NCBI GenBank assembly: GCA_038240015.1
Contig: JBBSEF010000005.1
Coordinates: forward strand, 32,109-96,108
Source: CAHJXF01 sp038240015
GTDB taxonomy: Bacteria > Pseudomonadota > Gammaproteobacteria > Burkholderiales > Burkholderiaceae_D
Reading direction: 5' to 3'
Length of the DNA: 64,000 nucleotides
The notes beneath the pieces were generated by a model. It searched no databases, was not told where the DNA came from, and saw nothing but the letters and a program-made list of their open reading frames with translations. Of this stretch, positions 50,193 through 58,631 are shown in pieces; position 1 is the first letter of the stretch, and every line of letters starts with the position of its first letter. Position numbers and translations under genes: made by a program.

Positions 50193-51443
50193 ATGCAATC
50201 GATGCTCGCTTCTTCGTTTTTCTTTTTCCGCTCGGGCCGCTCGCGTCGTCCCAATCGTCGCGCGGGTTCGATGCGCGTTTTATTCGCGAGCTCGCTCGCG
50301 GCCTTCGCGTGTCATGCCACACAGGCGCAAATCCCTTCCACCGCGCCGATCGCGCCGGTGCTTGCAGCCAAGGCGTGGCTACTGGTCGACCTGACGAGCA
50401 ATCAGCGTCTCGCCGGCGAGAACGAAACCGCGCGCGTCGATCCGGCCTCGCTGACCAAGTTGATGGTCGACTACCTCACGCTGGCTGCGATTCGTGACAA
50501 GAAGCTCACGCTCGCGCAGGCCGTGCCGGTGCCCGCCGACATCTACAAGCGCGTGAACCAGCGGACCGAGTCGGTGATGTTCATCCCACCCGGCAAGACC
50601 GCGACGGTGGACGATCTGTTGCACGGACTGATCATCCAGTCGGGCAACGACGCGGCGCTGGTATTGGCCGAGGCCGTCGGCGGCAGCGAGGCGAGCTTTG
50701 TCGAGATGATGAATCGCGAAGCCAAACGAATGGGCATGAATTCGACCAGCTTTCGCAATCCGAGCGGTCTCACCGACCCCCAGCACTACACGACGGCCGC
50801 CGATCTCGCGATTCTGGTGACGCGGCTGATCGCCGACTTTCCGCAGTTCTATCCGCTCTATTCGCAGAAGGATTTCACCTACAACGGCATCAAGCAGGGC
50901 AACCGCAATCTGCTGCTCTACAAGGATCCGACCGTGGACGGTGTGAAGACCGGGCACACCGAAGCGGCGGGCTTCTGCCTGATCGCATCCGCGAAGCGGC
51001 CGCAACCCGCGGGCGCGGGCGGAGGTGAGCGTCGTCTACTGTCGATCATGATGGGCGCTCGCTCAGCCGACTCGCGCGCGCAGGAGAGTCTCAAGCTGCT
51101 CAATTGGGGCTTTCAGAATTTCGATGCCGTGCGTCTCTACGAAGCCAATCAGGCGATCGCGACGCCGCGCATCTGGAAGGGCGCCGAGTCCGAGATCAAG
51201 CTCGGTTTTCAGCGGCCGATCTACGTGACTCTGCCCAAGGGCCAGGCCGGCAACGTGAAGGCGACGCTCGAGCGCAAGGATCCGCTGGTCGCGCCGATTC
51301 AGGTGGGCGATCGCGTGGGCACCTTGAAGCTCGCGATCGACGGCAAGCCGGTGGCCGAACTGCCGGTGGTCGCGCTCGATACCGTCGCCCAGGCCGGCTT
51401 CTTCGGCCGCGCGTGGGATGCATTGCGCTTGATGGTCAAGTAG
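50193..51443 (+). CDS. D-alanyl-D-alanine carboxypeptidase (PBP5/6 family)
   Basis: Removes the terminal D-Ala from peptidoglycan pentapeptides in the periplasm. 416 aa. Penicillin-binding motifs: SxxK as S86-L-T-K89 in DPASLTKLMVDYL, SGN at 150-152 in IQSGNDAALVLAE, and KTG in DGVKTGHTEAAGF. A C-terminal PBP5-like beta domain and an amphipathic anchor helix (FFGRAWDALRLMVK) complete the protein. The signal peptide is best read from a second start, ATG 50271 (MRVLFASSLAAFACHATQAQ). First gene of the dac-dat-ybeD series. Confidence 0.92.
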   Translation: MQSMLASSFFFFRSGRSRRPNRRAGSMRVLFASSLAAFACHATQAQIPSTAPIAPVLAAKAWLLVDLTSNQRLAGENETARVDPASLTKLMVDYLTLAAIRDKKLTLAQAVPVPADIYKRVNQRTESVMFIPPGKTATVDDLLHGLIIQSGNDAALVLAEAVGGSEASFVEMMNREAKRMGMNSTSFRNPSGLTDPQHYTTAADLAILVTRLIADFPQFYPLYSQKDFTYNGIKQGNRNLLLYKDPTVDGVKTGHTEAAGFCLIASAKRPQPAGAGGGERRLLSIMMGARSADSRAQESLKLLNWGFQNFDAVRLYEANQAIATPRIWKGAESEIKLGFQRPIYVTLPKGQAGNVKATLERKDPLVAPIQVGDRVGTLKLAIDGKPVAELPVVALDTVAQAGFFGRAWDALRLMVK

Positions 51444-51499
51444 ATGGCCATCGCCATGGTCATCGGTATTGCGCATCGTTGTGTCATTCGGAGATCGTC

Positions 51500-52417
51500 A
51501 TGAGTGCAGTCGCTTCCGCAGTGCCCGTCGCCTCCACTGATGGAGCAAGCGATCCGCTGGTCTATCTGAGCGTCTCGGGCAAGGCCGAGCTCGTGCCCCT
51601 GTCCGAGGCGCGCGTGCCCGTACTCGACCGGGGCTTCATCTTCGGCGACGGCATTTACGAAGTCGTGCCGGTCTATGGCAAGAAACCGTTTCGCATCGAC
51701 CAGCATCTGGCGCGCATGTCGCGCAGCCTCCACGCGATCGGCATCGCGAATCCTTTCGACATCGATCAATGGAAGGCGCGCATCGCCGAGCTCGTCGATG
51801 CTTACGCGAAGAGCCACGGCGTCGAAGACCAGTTCGTCTATATGCAGATCACGCGCGGCGTCGCCAAACGCGGCCACGCGTTTCCGGCAGGCATTGCGCC
51901 GACCGTCTTCATGATGACCAGTCCGCTGGTTCTGCCCGCAGCCGACGTGCGCGAGAACGGCGCCGCTGCCGTGACGGCGATCGACAATCGTTGGCTGCGC
52001 TGCGACATCAAGTCGGTGTCGTTACTCGGCAATGTGCTGATGGCCGAGCACGCGGCTGCGAACGGCGCGGCCGAGACGATCCTGTTTCGCGGCGGTTATC
52101 TGACCGAGGCCTCGTCGTCGAATGTGTGGGTGGTCAAGGATGACGTGCTGCACGCGCCGCCGAAGGACAATCGCATACTCGAGGGGATTCGCTACGGGTT
52201 GATTTCCGAACTGGCAGAGCTGCATGGCGTGCGCTTCGAAGTCGCGCCGATTGCCGAGCAGGATGTGCGCAACGCTGACGAGTTGATCCTGTCGTCGGCG
52301 ACCAAGGAGGTCATCCCCGTCGTGCGGCTCGACGGCAAGCCGGTCGGCGAGGGCAAGGTCGGCCCCATGTACCGCCGCTTCTACGCGTGGTATCAGGACG
52401 CCAAAGCCGCGGCATAG
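51500..52417 (+). CDS. dat: D-amino acid aminotransferase
   Basis: Fold-type IV PLP aminotransferase of 305 aa that interconverts D-alanine and D-glutamate with their 2-oxoacids, feeding cell-wall precursors. Signatures: VPVLDRGFIFGDGIYEVVPV, the PLP lysine in LRCDIKSVSLLGNVLM (near residue 172), GYLTEASSSNVWVV, and LSSATKEVIPVV. GGAG 6 bases before ATG 51500 supports the start. The gene lies 57 bases after the carboxypeptidase and 3 bases before ybeD, so one operon is likely. Confidence 0.9.
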   Translation: MSAVASAVPVASTDGASDPLVYLSVSGKAELVPLSEARVPVLDRGFIFGDGIYEVVPVYGKKPFRIDQHLARMSRSLHAIGIANPFDIDQWKARIAELVDAYAKSHGVEDQFVYMQITRGVAKRGHAFPAGIAPTVFMMTSPLVLPAADVRENGAAAVTAIDNRWLRCDIKSVSLLGNVLMAEHAAANGAAETILFRGGYLTEASSSNVWVVKDDVLHAPPKDNRILEGIRYGLISELAELHGVRFEVAPIAEQDVRNADELILSSATKEVIPVVRLDGKPVGEGKVGPMYRRFYAWYQDAKAAA

Positions 52418-52419
52418 CG

Positions 52420-52686
52420 ATGGCCGAACTCGACAGCATCATCGAGTACCCGCTAGAATTTCACGTCAAGGTGATGGGGCTCAATCGGCCTGAGTTCGTG
52501 CCGGCGATGACCGCGGTCTTCCTGCGTCACGCACCCGAGTTCGACGCGTCGACGATGGTCGTGCGCGAATCGCGCGAAGCGAAATACCTGAGCCTCACGA
52601 TGGCGATCCATGCGGTCAGTCGCGAACAACTCGATGCGTTATATGGCGAACTGTCGGATCACCCGATGGTGACGATGGCGCTGTAG
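52420..52686 (+). CDS. ybeD: DUF493 (YbeD/UPF0250) protein
   Basis: 88 aa. IIEYPLEFHVKVMGLNRPEF and ESREAKYLSLTMAIHAVSRE, then LYGELSDHPMVTMAL, match YbeD, a small ACT-like protein of unknown function encoded directly before lipB in most proteobacteria. Here lipB is 4.2 kb away, behind an inserted block. Starts 2 bases after the dat stop codon. Confidence 0.92.
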   Translation: MAELDSIIEYPLEFHVKVMGLNRPEFVPAMTAVFLRHAPEFDASTMVVRESREAKYLSLTMAIHAVSREQLDALYGELSDHPMVTMAL

Positions 52687-52689
52687 TCG

Positions 52690-54087
52690 CTACGCTTCGG
52701 GCAATGCGATCGCGGCCGCCAACCCACCACCCGCCACTTCATCGAGTTCGATGTGGCCGCCGTGCAAGCGTGCGACCGATTGCGCGACCGCGAGACCCAG
52801 GCCGCAATGTCCCGACGCGCCGCGCGCCGCGTCGAGTCGGGTGAAGGGCTCGAGCGCCTCGTCCCTGCGCGCGGGCGCAATGCCCGGACCGTGGTCGCGG
52901 ACCACGATCCGATAGTTCGCCTGCCCATTCGCCTCGCACGCTTCGCCCGCGAGGGTCACCGGCGCCGCGCCGTGAGCGAACGCGTTGCCGATCAGGTTGT
53001 CGATCGCGCGCATCAATGCGTCGCGGTCGACAGGGCGGTGAAAGACGTCGACGCGTTCGATACCGATGTCGTGTCCCGACTCGCGCCACACCAGGCCTCG
53101 ATCGCGCACGATCTCGTCGACCGCGGCGTCCTTGAAATTGCGCGCGTCACGATCGAGGCCGCGCAGATAGGCGACGAACTGGTCGGCGATATGGCCGACC
53201 TCGGTGAGATCGCGCACCAGTCCCGGCTTGGGACTATCGGGGCCGTCGTCCATCAATTGGAGTCGCAAGCGAGCGCGCGACAACGGCGCGCGCAGATCGT
53301 GCGGCAGGCTCGCGAGCATCACGCGACGTTCGGCGTCGTCACGCTCGAGCCGTTCGGCCATCGCGTTGAATTGCGCGGTGACGGCTTGTATTTCATCGGG
53401 ACCGGTGAGCGGCAATGCGGGATGTTGACCGACCTGGTAGCTCGCGGCGGCGTCGGCCAACGCGCGCAACGGTCGCGATAAATGAAAGCTGTAGAGCGCG
53501 ACGAGGCCGCCCATCACGCCGACGGCCGCGAGCGTCGCAAGCACGATCGACCACGGGATCGGGGGCGACGCATAGCGCGCGAAAGGCAGCATCAGCCACC
53601 AGTCGTCCGCCGACATGCGCACCCACACGGCCGATTCGGGCGTGGCGGTGAAGCGAAGCGCCTCGGCTCCGTATTCTTCACGCAGCGCGATCACGAGTTG
53701 CGAGCGCGCCATCTCGCCGGGCACGTCGGGGGTCGCGCCATCGGGAAGACGTTGCACCAGACGCATCCGCGACAGAGAGCGCCCTGATGGACCGGGGCGC
53801 GGGCCAATGAAATCGACCAGCGCATCGGGTGCTCGGGGTGCGCGATACACATGTGGTCTCGAGAAGGGACGCTGATCGAGTTCGCGCGCCACTTGCTCCG
53901 GCGCTGCATGGGTGAGCGCCGATCGGACCATCTCGATCTGTCCGCTGACGAAGTCGTGGGCCCGACCCGCGAGCAATGCGTGACGATAGGCGCCCAGTAC
54001 GGCGAAGGTCACGAACTCGCACGCGACGATGCCGACGATGGTGAGAAGCAGCGTGCGTCCGCGAAGCGAGCGCGGGTAGCCGATCAC
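52690..54087 (-). CDS. EnvZ/RstB-like sensor histidine kinase
   Basis: About 465 aa. Two membrane helices (about residues 10-32 and 176-198, including WSIVLATLAAVGVMGGLVAL) flank a periplasmic sensor region. HAMP follows (HLSRPLRALADAAASYQ). The HisKA box is LASLPHDLRAPLSRARLRLQ; the HATPase domain shows NLIGNAFAHG, DHGPGIAP and HCGLGLAVAQSV. I took GTG 54087 as start because it follows the regulator's stop by 10 bases; an in-frame ATG at 54162 would overlap the regulator by 65 bases. It ends 3 bases past the convergent ybeD stop. Confidence 0.87.
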   Translation of the reverse strand: MIGYPRSLRGRTLLLTIVGIVACEFVTFAVLGAYRHALLAGRAHDFVSGQIEMVRSALTHAAPEQVARELDQRPFSRPHVYRAPRAPDALVDFIGPRPGPSGRSLSRMRLVQRLPDGATPDVPGEMARSQLVIALREEYGAEALRFTATPESAVWVRMSADDWWLMLPFARYASPPIPWSIVLATLAAVGVMGGLVALYSFHLSRPLRALADAAASYQVGQHPALPLTGPDEIQAVTAQFNAMAERLERDDAERRVMLASLPHDLRAPLSRARLRLQLMDDGPDSPKPGLVRDLTEVGHIADQFVAYLRGLDRDARNFKDAAVDEIVRDRGLVWRESGHDIGIERVDVFHRPVDRDALMRAIDNLIGNAFAHGAAPVTLAGEACEANGQANYRIVVRDHGPGIAPARRDEALEPFTRLDAARGASGHCGLGLAVAQSVARLHGGHIELDEVAGGGLAAAIALPEA

Positions 54088-54097
54088 GATGTGCCGG

Positions 54098-54940
54098 TCA
54101 CTGCGCGGCTTGCGGCGCCGAGCCGCCGGGTGCAGGCGCATCTGCGTTGGGCACGAAGACATAGCCCACGCCCCAGATCGTGCGGATGTGGCGCGGATGC
54201 GCGGGGTCGTCCTCGATCGCGCGACGCAGGCGATAGACCTGCATGTCGATCGCGCGATCGAGACTGTCGCGCGGGAGTTCGGCCGGGCCGCGCGTGAGCT
54301 CGAGCAGACGCTCGCGTTTCAACGGTCGATTGGCATTTTTGATCAACGCCGACAACAGCGCGAACTCGCCGCCGGTCAACGGTATGGCTGTTCCATTGCG
54401 GCTCAACCGCCGCGCGGAAAAATCGCACTCGAAGGGACCGAAGACGAACGGCTTCGCCGCGCCTTCGAACGACGACGCCGCGTGCCGGCGCAACACCGCT
54501 TCGACCCGCGCGAGCAATTCGCGAGGCTCGAACGGCTTGCCCAGATAGTCGTCGGCGCCCATCTCAAGGCCGACGATGCGATCGACCGTTTCGTCGCGCG
54601 CCGTCAGCATCACGATCGGCGTCATGTCGCCTTTGCCGCGCAGCCTGCGGCACGCAGCCAGTCCGTCTTCTCCGGGCATCATCAAGTCGAGAATGATGAG
54701 GTGCGGGTTGTAGCGATCGAGATAGGCATCGAGCTGTTCGGTGTTCGGCAGCAGCAGCACGTCGTAGCCCTGACGCGATAGATAAGTCGACAGAAGCGTG
54801 CGCAGTTCGGCGTCGTCGTCGACGATCAGCAATCGGCGCAGCGATGACGCAGGCGCCGATGGCGACGCAACGCCATCAATCGCGGTCCCACGCCGCACGG
54901 CTTCGATACTTTCCGGTTGGTCTTTGGTCATCGTGTTCAT
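54098..54940 (-). CDS. OmpR-family response regulator
   Basis: 280 aa. A 36-residue leader precedes the receiver domain: LLIVDDDAELRTLL, phospho-acceptor Asp in LIILDLMMPGEDGL, Thr in VMLTARDETVDR, Lys in YLGKPFEPRELL. The winged-helix domain has LTGGEFALLSALIKNANRPL and IWGVGYVFVPN. Close to the OmpR branch, which controls outer-membrane and envelope genes. Operon with the EnvZ-like kinase, reading leftward. The divergent gene 155 bases to its right encodes a Spy-like periplasmic protein, a likely target. Confidence 0.88.
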   Translation of the reverse strand: MNTMTKDQPESIEAVRRGTAIDGVASPSAPASSLRRLLIVDDDAELRTLLSTYLSRQGYDVLLLPNTEQLDAYLDRYNPHLIILDLMMPGEDGLAACRRLRGKGDMTPIVMLTARDETVDRIVGLEMGADDYLGKPFEPRELLARVEAVLRRHAASSFEGAAKPFVFGPFECDFSARRLSRNGTAIPLTGGEFALLSALIKNANRPLKRERLLELTRGPAELPRDSLDRAIDMQVYRLRRAIEDDPAHPRHIRTIWGVGYVFVPNADAPAPGGSAPQAAQ

Positions 54941-55095
54941 GATCGCGATTCTAGGAAAGACCGGACGCGCGCGCCGTACCTGAAACAATCTGCAATCGCT
55001 TTCGCCTTTCCCGTGAAGCCCGCCATGCGCGCTCGTCGGCACAATCGCAGCAATGCGGAGGTGTGCCGCAGTCTTCCAATTCAAACGGAGCAAAC

Positions 55096-55689
55096 ATGAT
55101 GACGATTTCTTCGCGCATGACGCGCAGACTGGTGGCCGGCGCCTTCGCCGCTTCAAGTTGTTTGGCGTTGACGGGTATCTCGTACGCACAGACCGCAACC
55201 CAAAACGCGCCGACGCCGATGGCGTCCGGCATGCAGGGCGGACACGAGATGCACGGTATGCATCACATGCACATGATGCATGAGCTCACACGATTGAAAA
55301 CCTCATTGCGCCTCACGCCCGAGCAGGCTGCGCTGTGGGATCGTGCCGAGCAACAGATGAAGCCCGCAGCGGACGTTCGCGAGCAGATGAAGGCCAGGCA
55401 TGACCGCATGACCGCCATGCTCGACGATCCCAATTTCGATCCACGCAAGCTTGCCGCCGAGATGGACAGCGTGCAGACCGAGCGTATGGCGAAACACAAG
55501 GGTGCGCGCGAAGCGTGGTTCGCGGTTTACGACAAGCTGAATCCGGCGCAGCGCGGTCAGGTGCGCGAATTCCTTCGTTCGCATATGGGGCGCGGCGAGC
55601 GCATGCGCGAGCACATGGGCTGGATGCATCGCCACGACACCCAGCCCGTGCAGCCCGGCCAGGAAAAGGCCGCGCCGCCTTTGCGTTGA
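55096..55689 (+). CDS. Spy/CpxP-like periplasmic protein with His/Met-rich segment
   Basis: 197 aa. Signal peptide of about 32 residues ending SYAQ. A metal-binding-looking tract GGHEMHGMHHMHMMHE follows near residues 49-64, then a helical LTxxQ domain (SLRLTPEQAALWDRAEQQMK, later LNPAQRGQVREFLRSHMG). Spy and CpxP family proteins are periplasmic chaperones or metal sensors induced by envelope stress or copper/zinc. GGAG 5 bases before ATG 55096 supports the start. The region upstream is shared with the divergent OmpR-type regulator. Confidence 0.8.
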   Translation: MMTISSRMTRRLVAGAFAASSCLALTGISYAQTATQNAPTPMASGMQGGHEMHGMHHMHMMHELTRLKTSLRLTPEQAALWDRAEQQMKPAADVREQMKARHDRMTAMLDDPNFDPRKLAAEMDSVQTERMAKHKGAREAWFAVYDKLNPAQRGQVREFLRSHMGRGERMREHMGWMHRHDTQPVQPGQEKAAPPLR

Positions 55690-55752
55690 TTGGAAGTGTC
55701 TTTTGTGAGCGCGGGCACTTGCACGCGCTCATCTTCAGTCGGACGCTTGCCG

Positions 55753-56853
55753 CTACAACCATTCGGCCAACGAGAGCCCGACACCGATCGAGTTCTGTCG
55801 ATGGTTGTAGTCGATCAAGCTCTCACCGTATCCGGTGAAGAGTTGAACATGACCTTTCAGATAGCCATAGACCGGAAACGCCCAGTCGACCGTGACCGAG
55901 CCGCGTGACCGATCGCCGCCGCGCAGCGAATGTCGCAACGTGACCGCGATCTGTTGATTGCCGAGCTTCCTGATCACGATCGCTTCACCGCGACCGACGA
56001 AGTCGAGGATGTCGGCGTTGTCGTCCCGGTTCGCCTTTTCACGCAGCCGTAGCCAGGGGCGTACCAGCAAGGTCCAGTCGCCCGAGTCGAGGCCGACCGT
56101 GCCGATCACACGGTTCCAACTGCGCGATAGCGGAAGGTCGCGGCCATTCGATTGATGCGTAAGCGAGAGTCCCGCCAATCGGCCGTTGAGTCCGAACAGC
56201 GAATAATTCGTCGGCGCCGTGTAGATCAACTCGGGTTCGTAGTCGGTCTCGCGAAACGGACGCGACGTCTCGCGGTTGTAGACCTGCCACCGCGAGCTTT
56301 GTGTGTATCCGAACCAGAGGCTGCCGCTGTCGACCAAGAGATTGTCGAGCACCTTGGCCTTGAGGCTGATCTGATACTTCGCTTCGAGATGATCGATCGC
56401 CCCGCGCAACGTGGTGTTGTTGTCCGGGTTCGGACTGGTCGGACTGCGGTTTGGACTGGTCGAGTAGAACGCCGGCAGAATGTAGACCGACTTGTAAGGG
56501 CGCAGCGAGAACAGCGCAGGCTTGGGCTTGTCGTCTAGATCCCAACGTTCGGTGAGCGTCGATGCACGGGTTCCGATCGCGGTCGTATCGCGCGCTTGTT
56601 TCGCGACCAGACCGATGCCCGACACGTCGCCCTTCACCTCTTTGACGACGGACGGCATTTGCTTGTCGGCCCCGGTGACCGCGCGGCCACTGACGCTGTC
56701 ATAGCATGCAAGCCGCTTGGCATCGTCTTCGAGCGACTTGCATTCGTCGAGGCCGATCGCATGTGCTGGCAGCGACCACGCCGCCGCCGCAGCCATCGCC
56801 AAGCCGCCGATGCGATACCGAACGCCTGTGGAAAAACGAATGCAACTATGCAT
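55753..56853 (-). CDS. pldA: Outer-membrane phospholipase A (OMPLA)
   Basis: 366 aa. Signal peptide of about 30 residues ending LPAHA. The C-terminal beta-barrel (about 120-366) has the OMPLA active site in LAGLSLTHQSNGRDLPLSRS, with His and Ser in HQSNG and the conserved NR in WNRV; the protein ends in an aromatic-rich barrel strand. OMPLA is a calcium-dependent, dimerisation-activated lipase that clears misplaced phospholipids from the outer leaflet. An N-terminal extension (LDECKSLEDDAKRLACYDSV) precedes the barrel. ATG 56853 is chosen because it begins the signal peptide. Confidence 0.87.
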   Translation of the reverse strand: MHSCIRFSTGVRYRIGGLAMAAAAAWSLPAHAIGLDECKSLEDDAKRLACYDSVSGRAVTGADKQMPSVVKEVKGDVSGIGLVAKQARDTTAIGTRASTLTERWDLDDKPKPALFSLRPYKSVYILPAFYSTSPNRSPTSPNPDNNTTLRGAIDHLEAKYQISLKAKVLDNLLVDSGSLWFGYTQSSRWQVYNRETSRPFRETDYEPELIYTAPTNYSLFGLNGRLAGLSLTHQSNGRDLPLSRSWNRVIGTVGLDSGDWTLLVRPWLRLREKANRDDNADILDFVGRGEAIVIRKLGNQQIAVTLRHSLRGGDRSRGSVTVDWAFPVYGYLKGHVQLFTGYGESLIDYNHRQNSIGVGLSLAEWL

Positions 56854-56923
56854 TGATGCTCCCTGATGGGGTGGATGTTTTCTGCGAGTGTGATCGTGAG
56901 TAACGAATTGGACCAGACATCGA

Positions 56924-57580
56924 ATGTCTTCGCTGAGTGAAATGCGACCCGCGATCATCACTCGGCGACTCGGCATGCGGCCCTACGCAACGACGCGCGC
57001 GGCGATGCTCGAGTTCACTGCCGCGCGCGTCGAATCGACGCCCGACGAAATCTGGCTGCTCGAACACGAGCCGGTCTATACGCTCGGACAGGCGGGGCGC
57101 ATCGCACACTTGCACGGCGAGGTCGACATTCCGGTCGTGCATACCGAGCGAGGCGGTCAGATCACTTATCACGGACCGGGCCAGTTGATCGCCTATGTCC
57201 TGATCGATCTGAAGAGGCGCGGCATTAAGGTGCGCGAGTTCGTTGCGCTCCTCGAGCGCAGCATCATCGGCGTACTCGCCCCGTATAATCTGGTCGGTCG
57301 CGTGAAGCCCGGAGCACCGGGGGTCTATGTGATGCGCGACGGTGAGTTGCACAAGATCGCGGCGCTCGGCCTGAAGATCGTCAACGGCAGGAGCTTCCAC
57401 GGCGTGGCCCTCAACGTCGCGATGGACCTCGCACCTTATGGCCGCATCGATGCGTGCGGATATCCCGGCTTGAAAAGTATCGACATGGCGAAGCTTGGCG
57501 CGGCGGTCTCGGTCGAGGCGATCGCCGATCGCCTTGCGGCGACATTGATCGTCGAGATCGAGGCCGCGTCCCGTCAATGA
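56924..57580 (+). CDS. lipB: Octanoyltransferase LipB
   Basis: 218 aa. Moves octanoate from acyl carrier protein to lipoyl domains, the first step of lipoate synthesis. The signature is RGGQITYHGPGQLIAYVLID; a lysine in HKIAALGLKI and the acyl-accepting Cys in RIDACGYPGLKS complete the active site. Followed by lipA 3 bases after its stop, so they form one operon. Normally ybeD lies immediately upstream; here the outer-membrane phospholipase gene, on the opposite strand, is the neighbour. Confidence 0.94.
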   Translation: MSSLSEMRPAIITRRLGMRPYATTRAAMLEFTAARVESTPDEIWLLEHEPVYTLGQAGRIAHLHGEVDIPVVHTERGGQITYHGPGQLIAYVLIDLKRRGIKVREFVALLERSIIGVLAPYNLVGRVKPGAPGVYVMRDGELHKIAALGLKIVNGRSFHGVALNVAMDLAPYGRIDACGYPGLKSIDMAKLGAAVSVEAIADRLAATLIVEIEAASRQ

Positions 57581-57583
57581 ATC

Positions 57584-58576
57584 ATGGATAGCTACGACCC
57601 GAGCATCAAACAGAAAGCGCGCGAGAAGACGCAGCGCGCGTATGGCCGCATTCCGATTGTGATCGAGCCGATCGAACGCTTGAAGAAGCCGGAATGGATA
57701 CGCGTGCGCGCCGGCGGCGGCGCCTCCGCGCGCCGCTTCAACGAGATCAAACAGATCCTCCGCGAGCACCAGTTGCATACGGTGTGCGAGGAAGCGAGCT
57801 GTCCCAACATCGGCGAGTGCTTCGGCAAGGGCACGGCGACCTTCATGATCATGGGCGACAAGTGCACGCGTCGCTGCCCGTTCTGCGACGTGGGCCACGG
57901 CCGACCCGACCCGCTCGATGCGAACGAGCCCGAGAATCTCGCGAAGACCATCGCAGCGCTGCGGCTTTCCTATGTCGTGATCACGAGCGTCGATCGCGAC
58001 GACTTGCGCGACGGCGGCGCGCAGCACTTCGTCGATTGCATACGCAAGACCCGCGAGCTTTCACCGATGACGAAGATCGAAATCCTCACGCCCGATTTTC
58101 GCGGACGCATGGATCGCGCGCTCGAGATCCTCTGCGCCGCACCGCCTGACGTGATGAATCACAATCTCGAGACGGTACCGCGCCTGTATCGCGAAGCGCG
58201 CCCCGGGTCGGACTATGCGTGGTCGCTCAATCTGCTCAAGCGCTTCAAGGCGGCGCATCCCGACATTCCGACCAAGAGCGGGATCATGGTCGGCTTGGGT
58301 GAGACCGACGACGAGATTCTCGCGACGATGCGCGACTTGCGTTTCCACGACGTCGACATGCTGACGCTTGGTCAGTACTTGCAGCCTTCGGAACATCACC
58401 TGCCGGTGCGCCGCTATGTGCATCCCGATACGTTCGCGATGTTCGAGCACGAAGCCAACGCGATGGGCTTCGCGCATGCGGCGGTGGGCGCGATGGTGCG
58501 CTCGTCGTATCACGCCGATCAGCAGGCTCACGACGCCGGCGTGGCGGGGGTTGCTGCGGGCGCCGCAACCATCTGA
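57584..58576 (+). CDS. lipA: Lipoyl synthase LipA
   Basis: 330-aa radical SAM enzyme that inserts two sulfur atoms into the octanoyl chain. Two [4Fe-4S] clusters are evident: auxiliary CEEASCPNIGEC and radical-SAM CTRRCPFC. C-terminal conserved parts include DMLTLGQYLQPSEHHLPVRR and a Ser ligand in MVRSSYHADQQ. Length and motifs are fully typical. Start ATG 57584 follows lipB. Confidence 0.95.
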   Translation: MDSYDPSIKQKAREKTQRAYGRIPIVIEPIERLKKPEWIRVRAGGGASARRFNEIKQILREHQLHTVCEEASCPNIGECFGKGTATFMIMGDKCTRRCPFCDVGHGRPDPLDANEPENLAKTIAALRLSYVVITSVDRDDLRDGGAQHFVDCIRKTRELSPMTKIEILTPDFRGRMDRALEILCAAPPDVMNHNLETVPRLYREARPGSDYAWSLNLLKRFKAAHPDIPTKSGIMVGLGETDDEILATMRDLRFHDVDMLTLGQYLQPSEHHLPVRRYVHPDTFAMFEHEANAMGFAHAAVGAMVRSSYHADQQAHDAGVAGVAAGAATI

Positions 58577-58631
58577 TGCGAGCCTTCCCGCATTCGTCGC
58601 GCATTCCCTCATCAGGATTTACAAGCGACAA

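Noticed and set aside
58368..58631. N-terminal extension of the 5'-nucleotidase into lipA
   Set aside because: The sequence is the out-of-frame end of lipA; a signal peptide with a lipobox starts at 58632.
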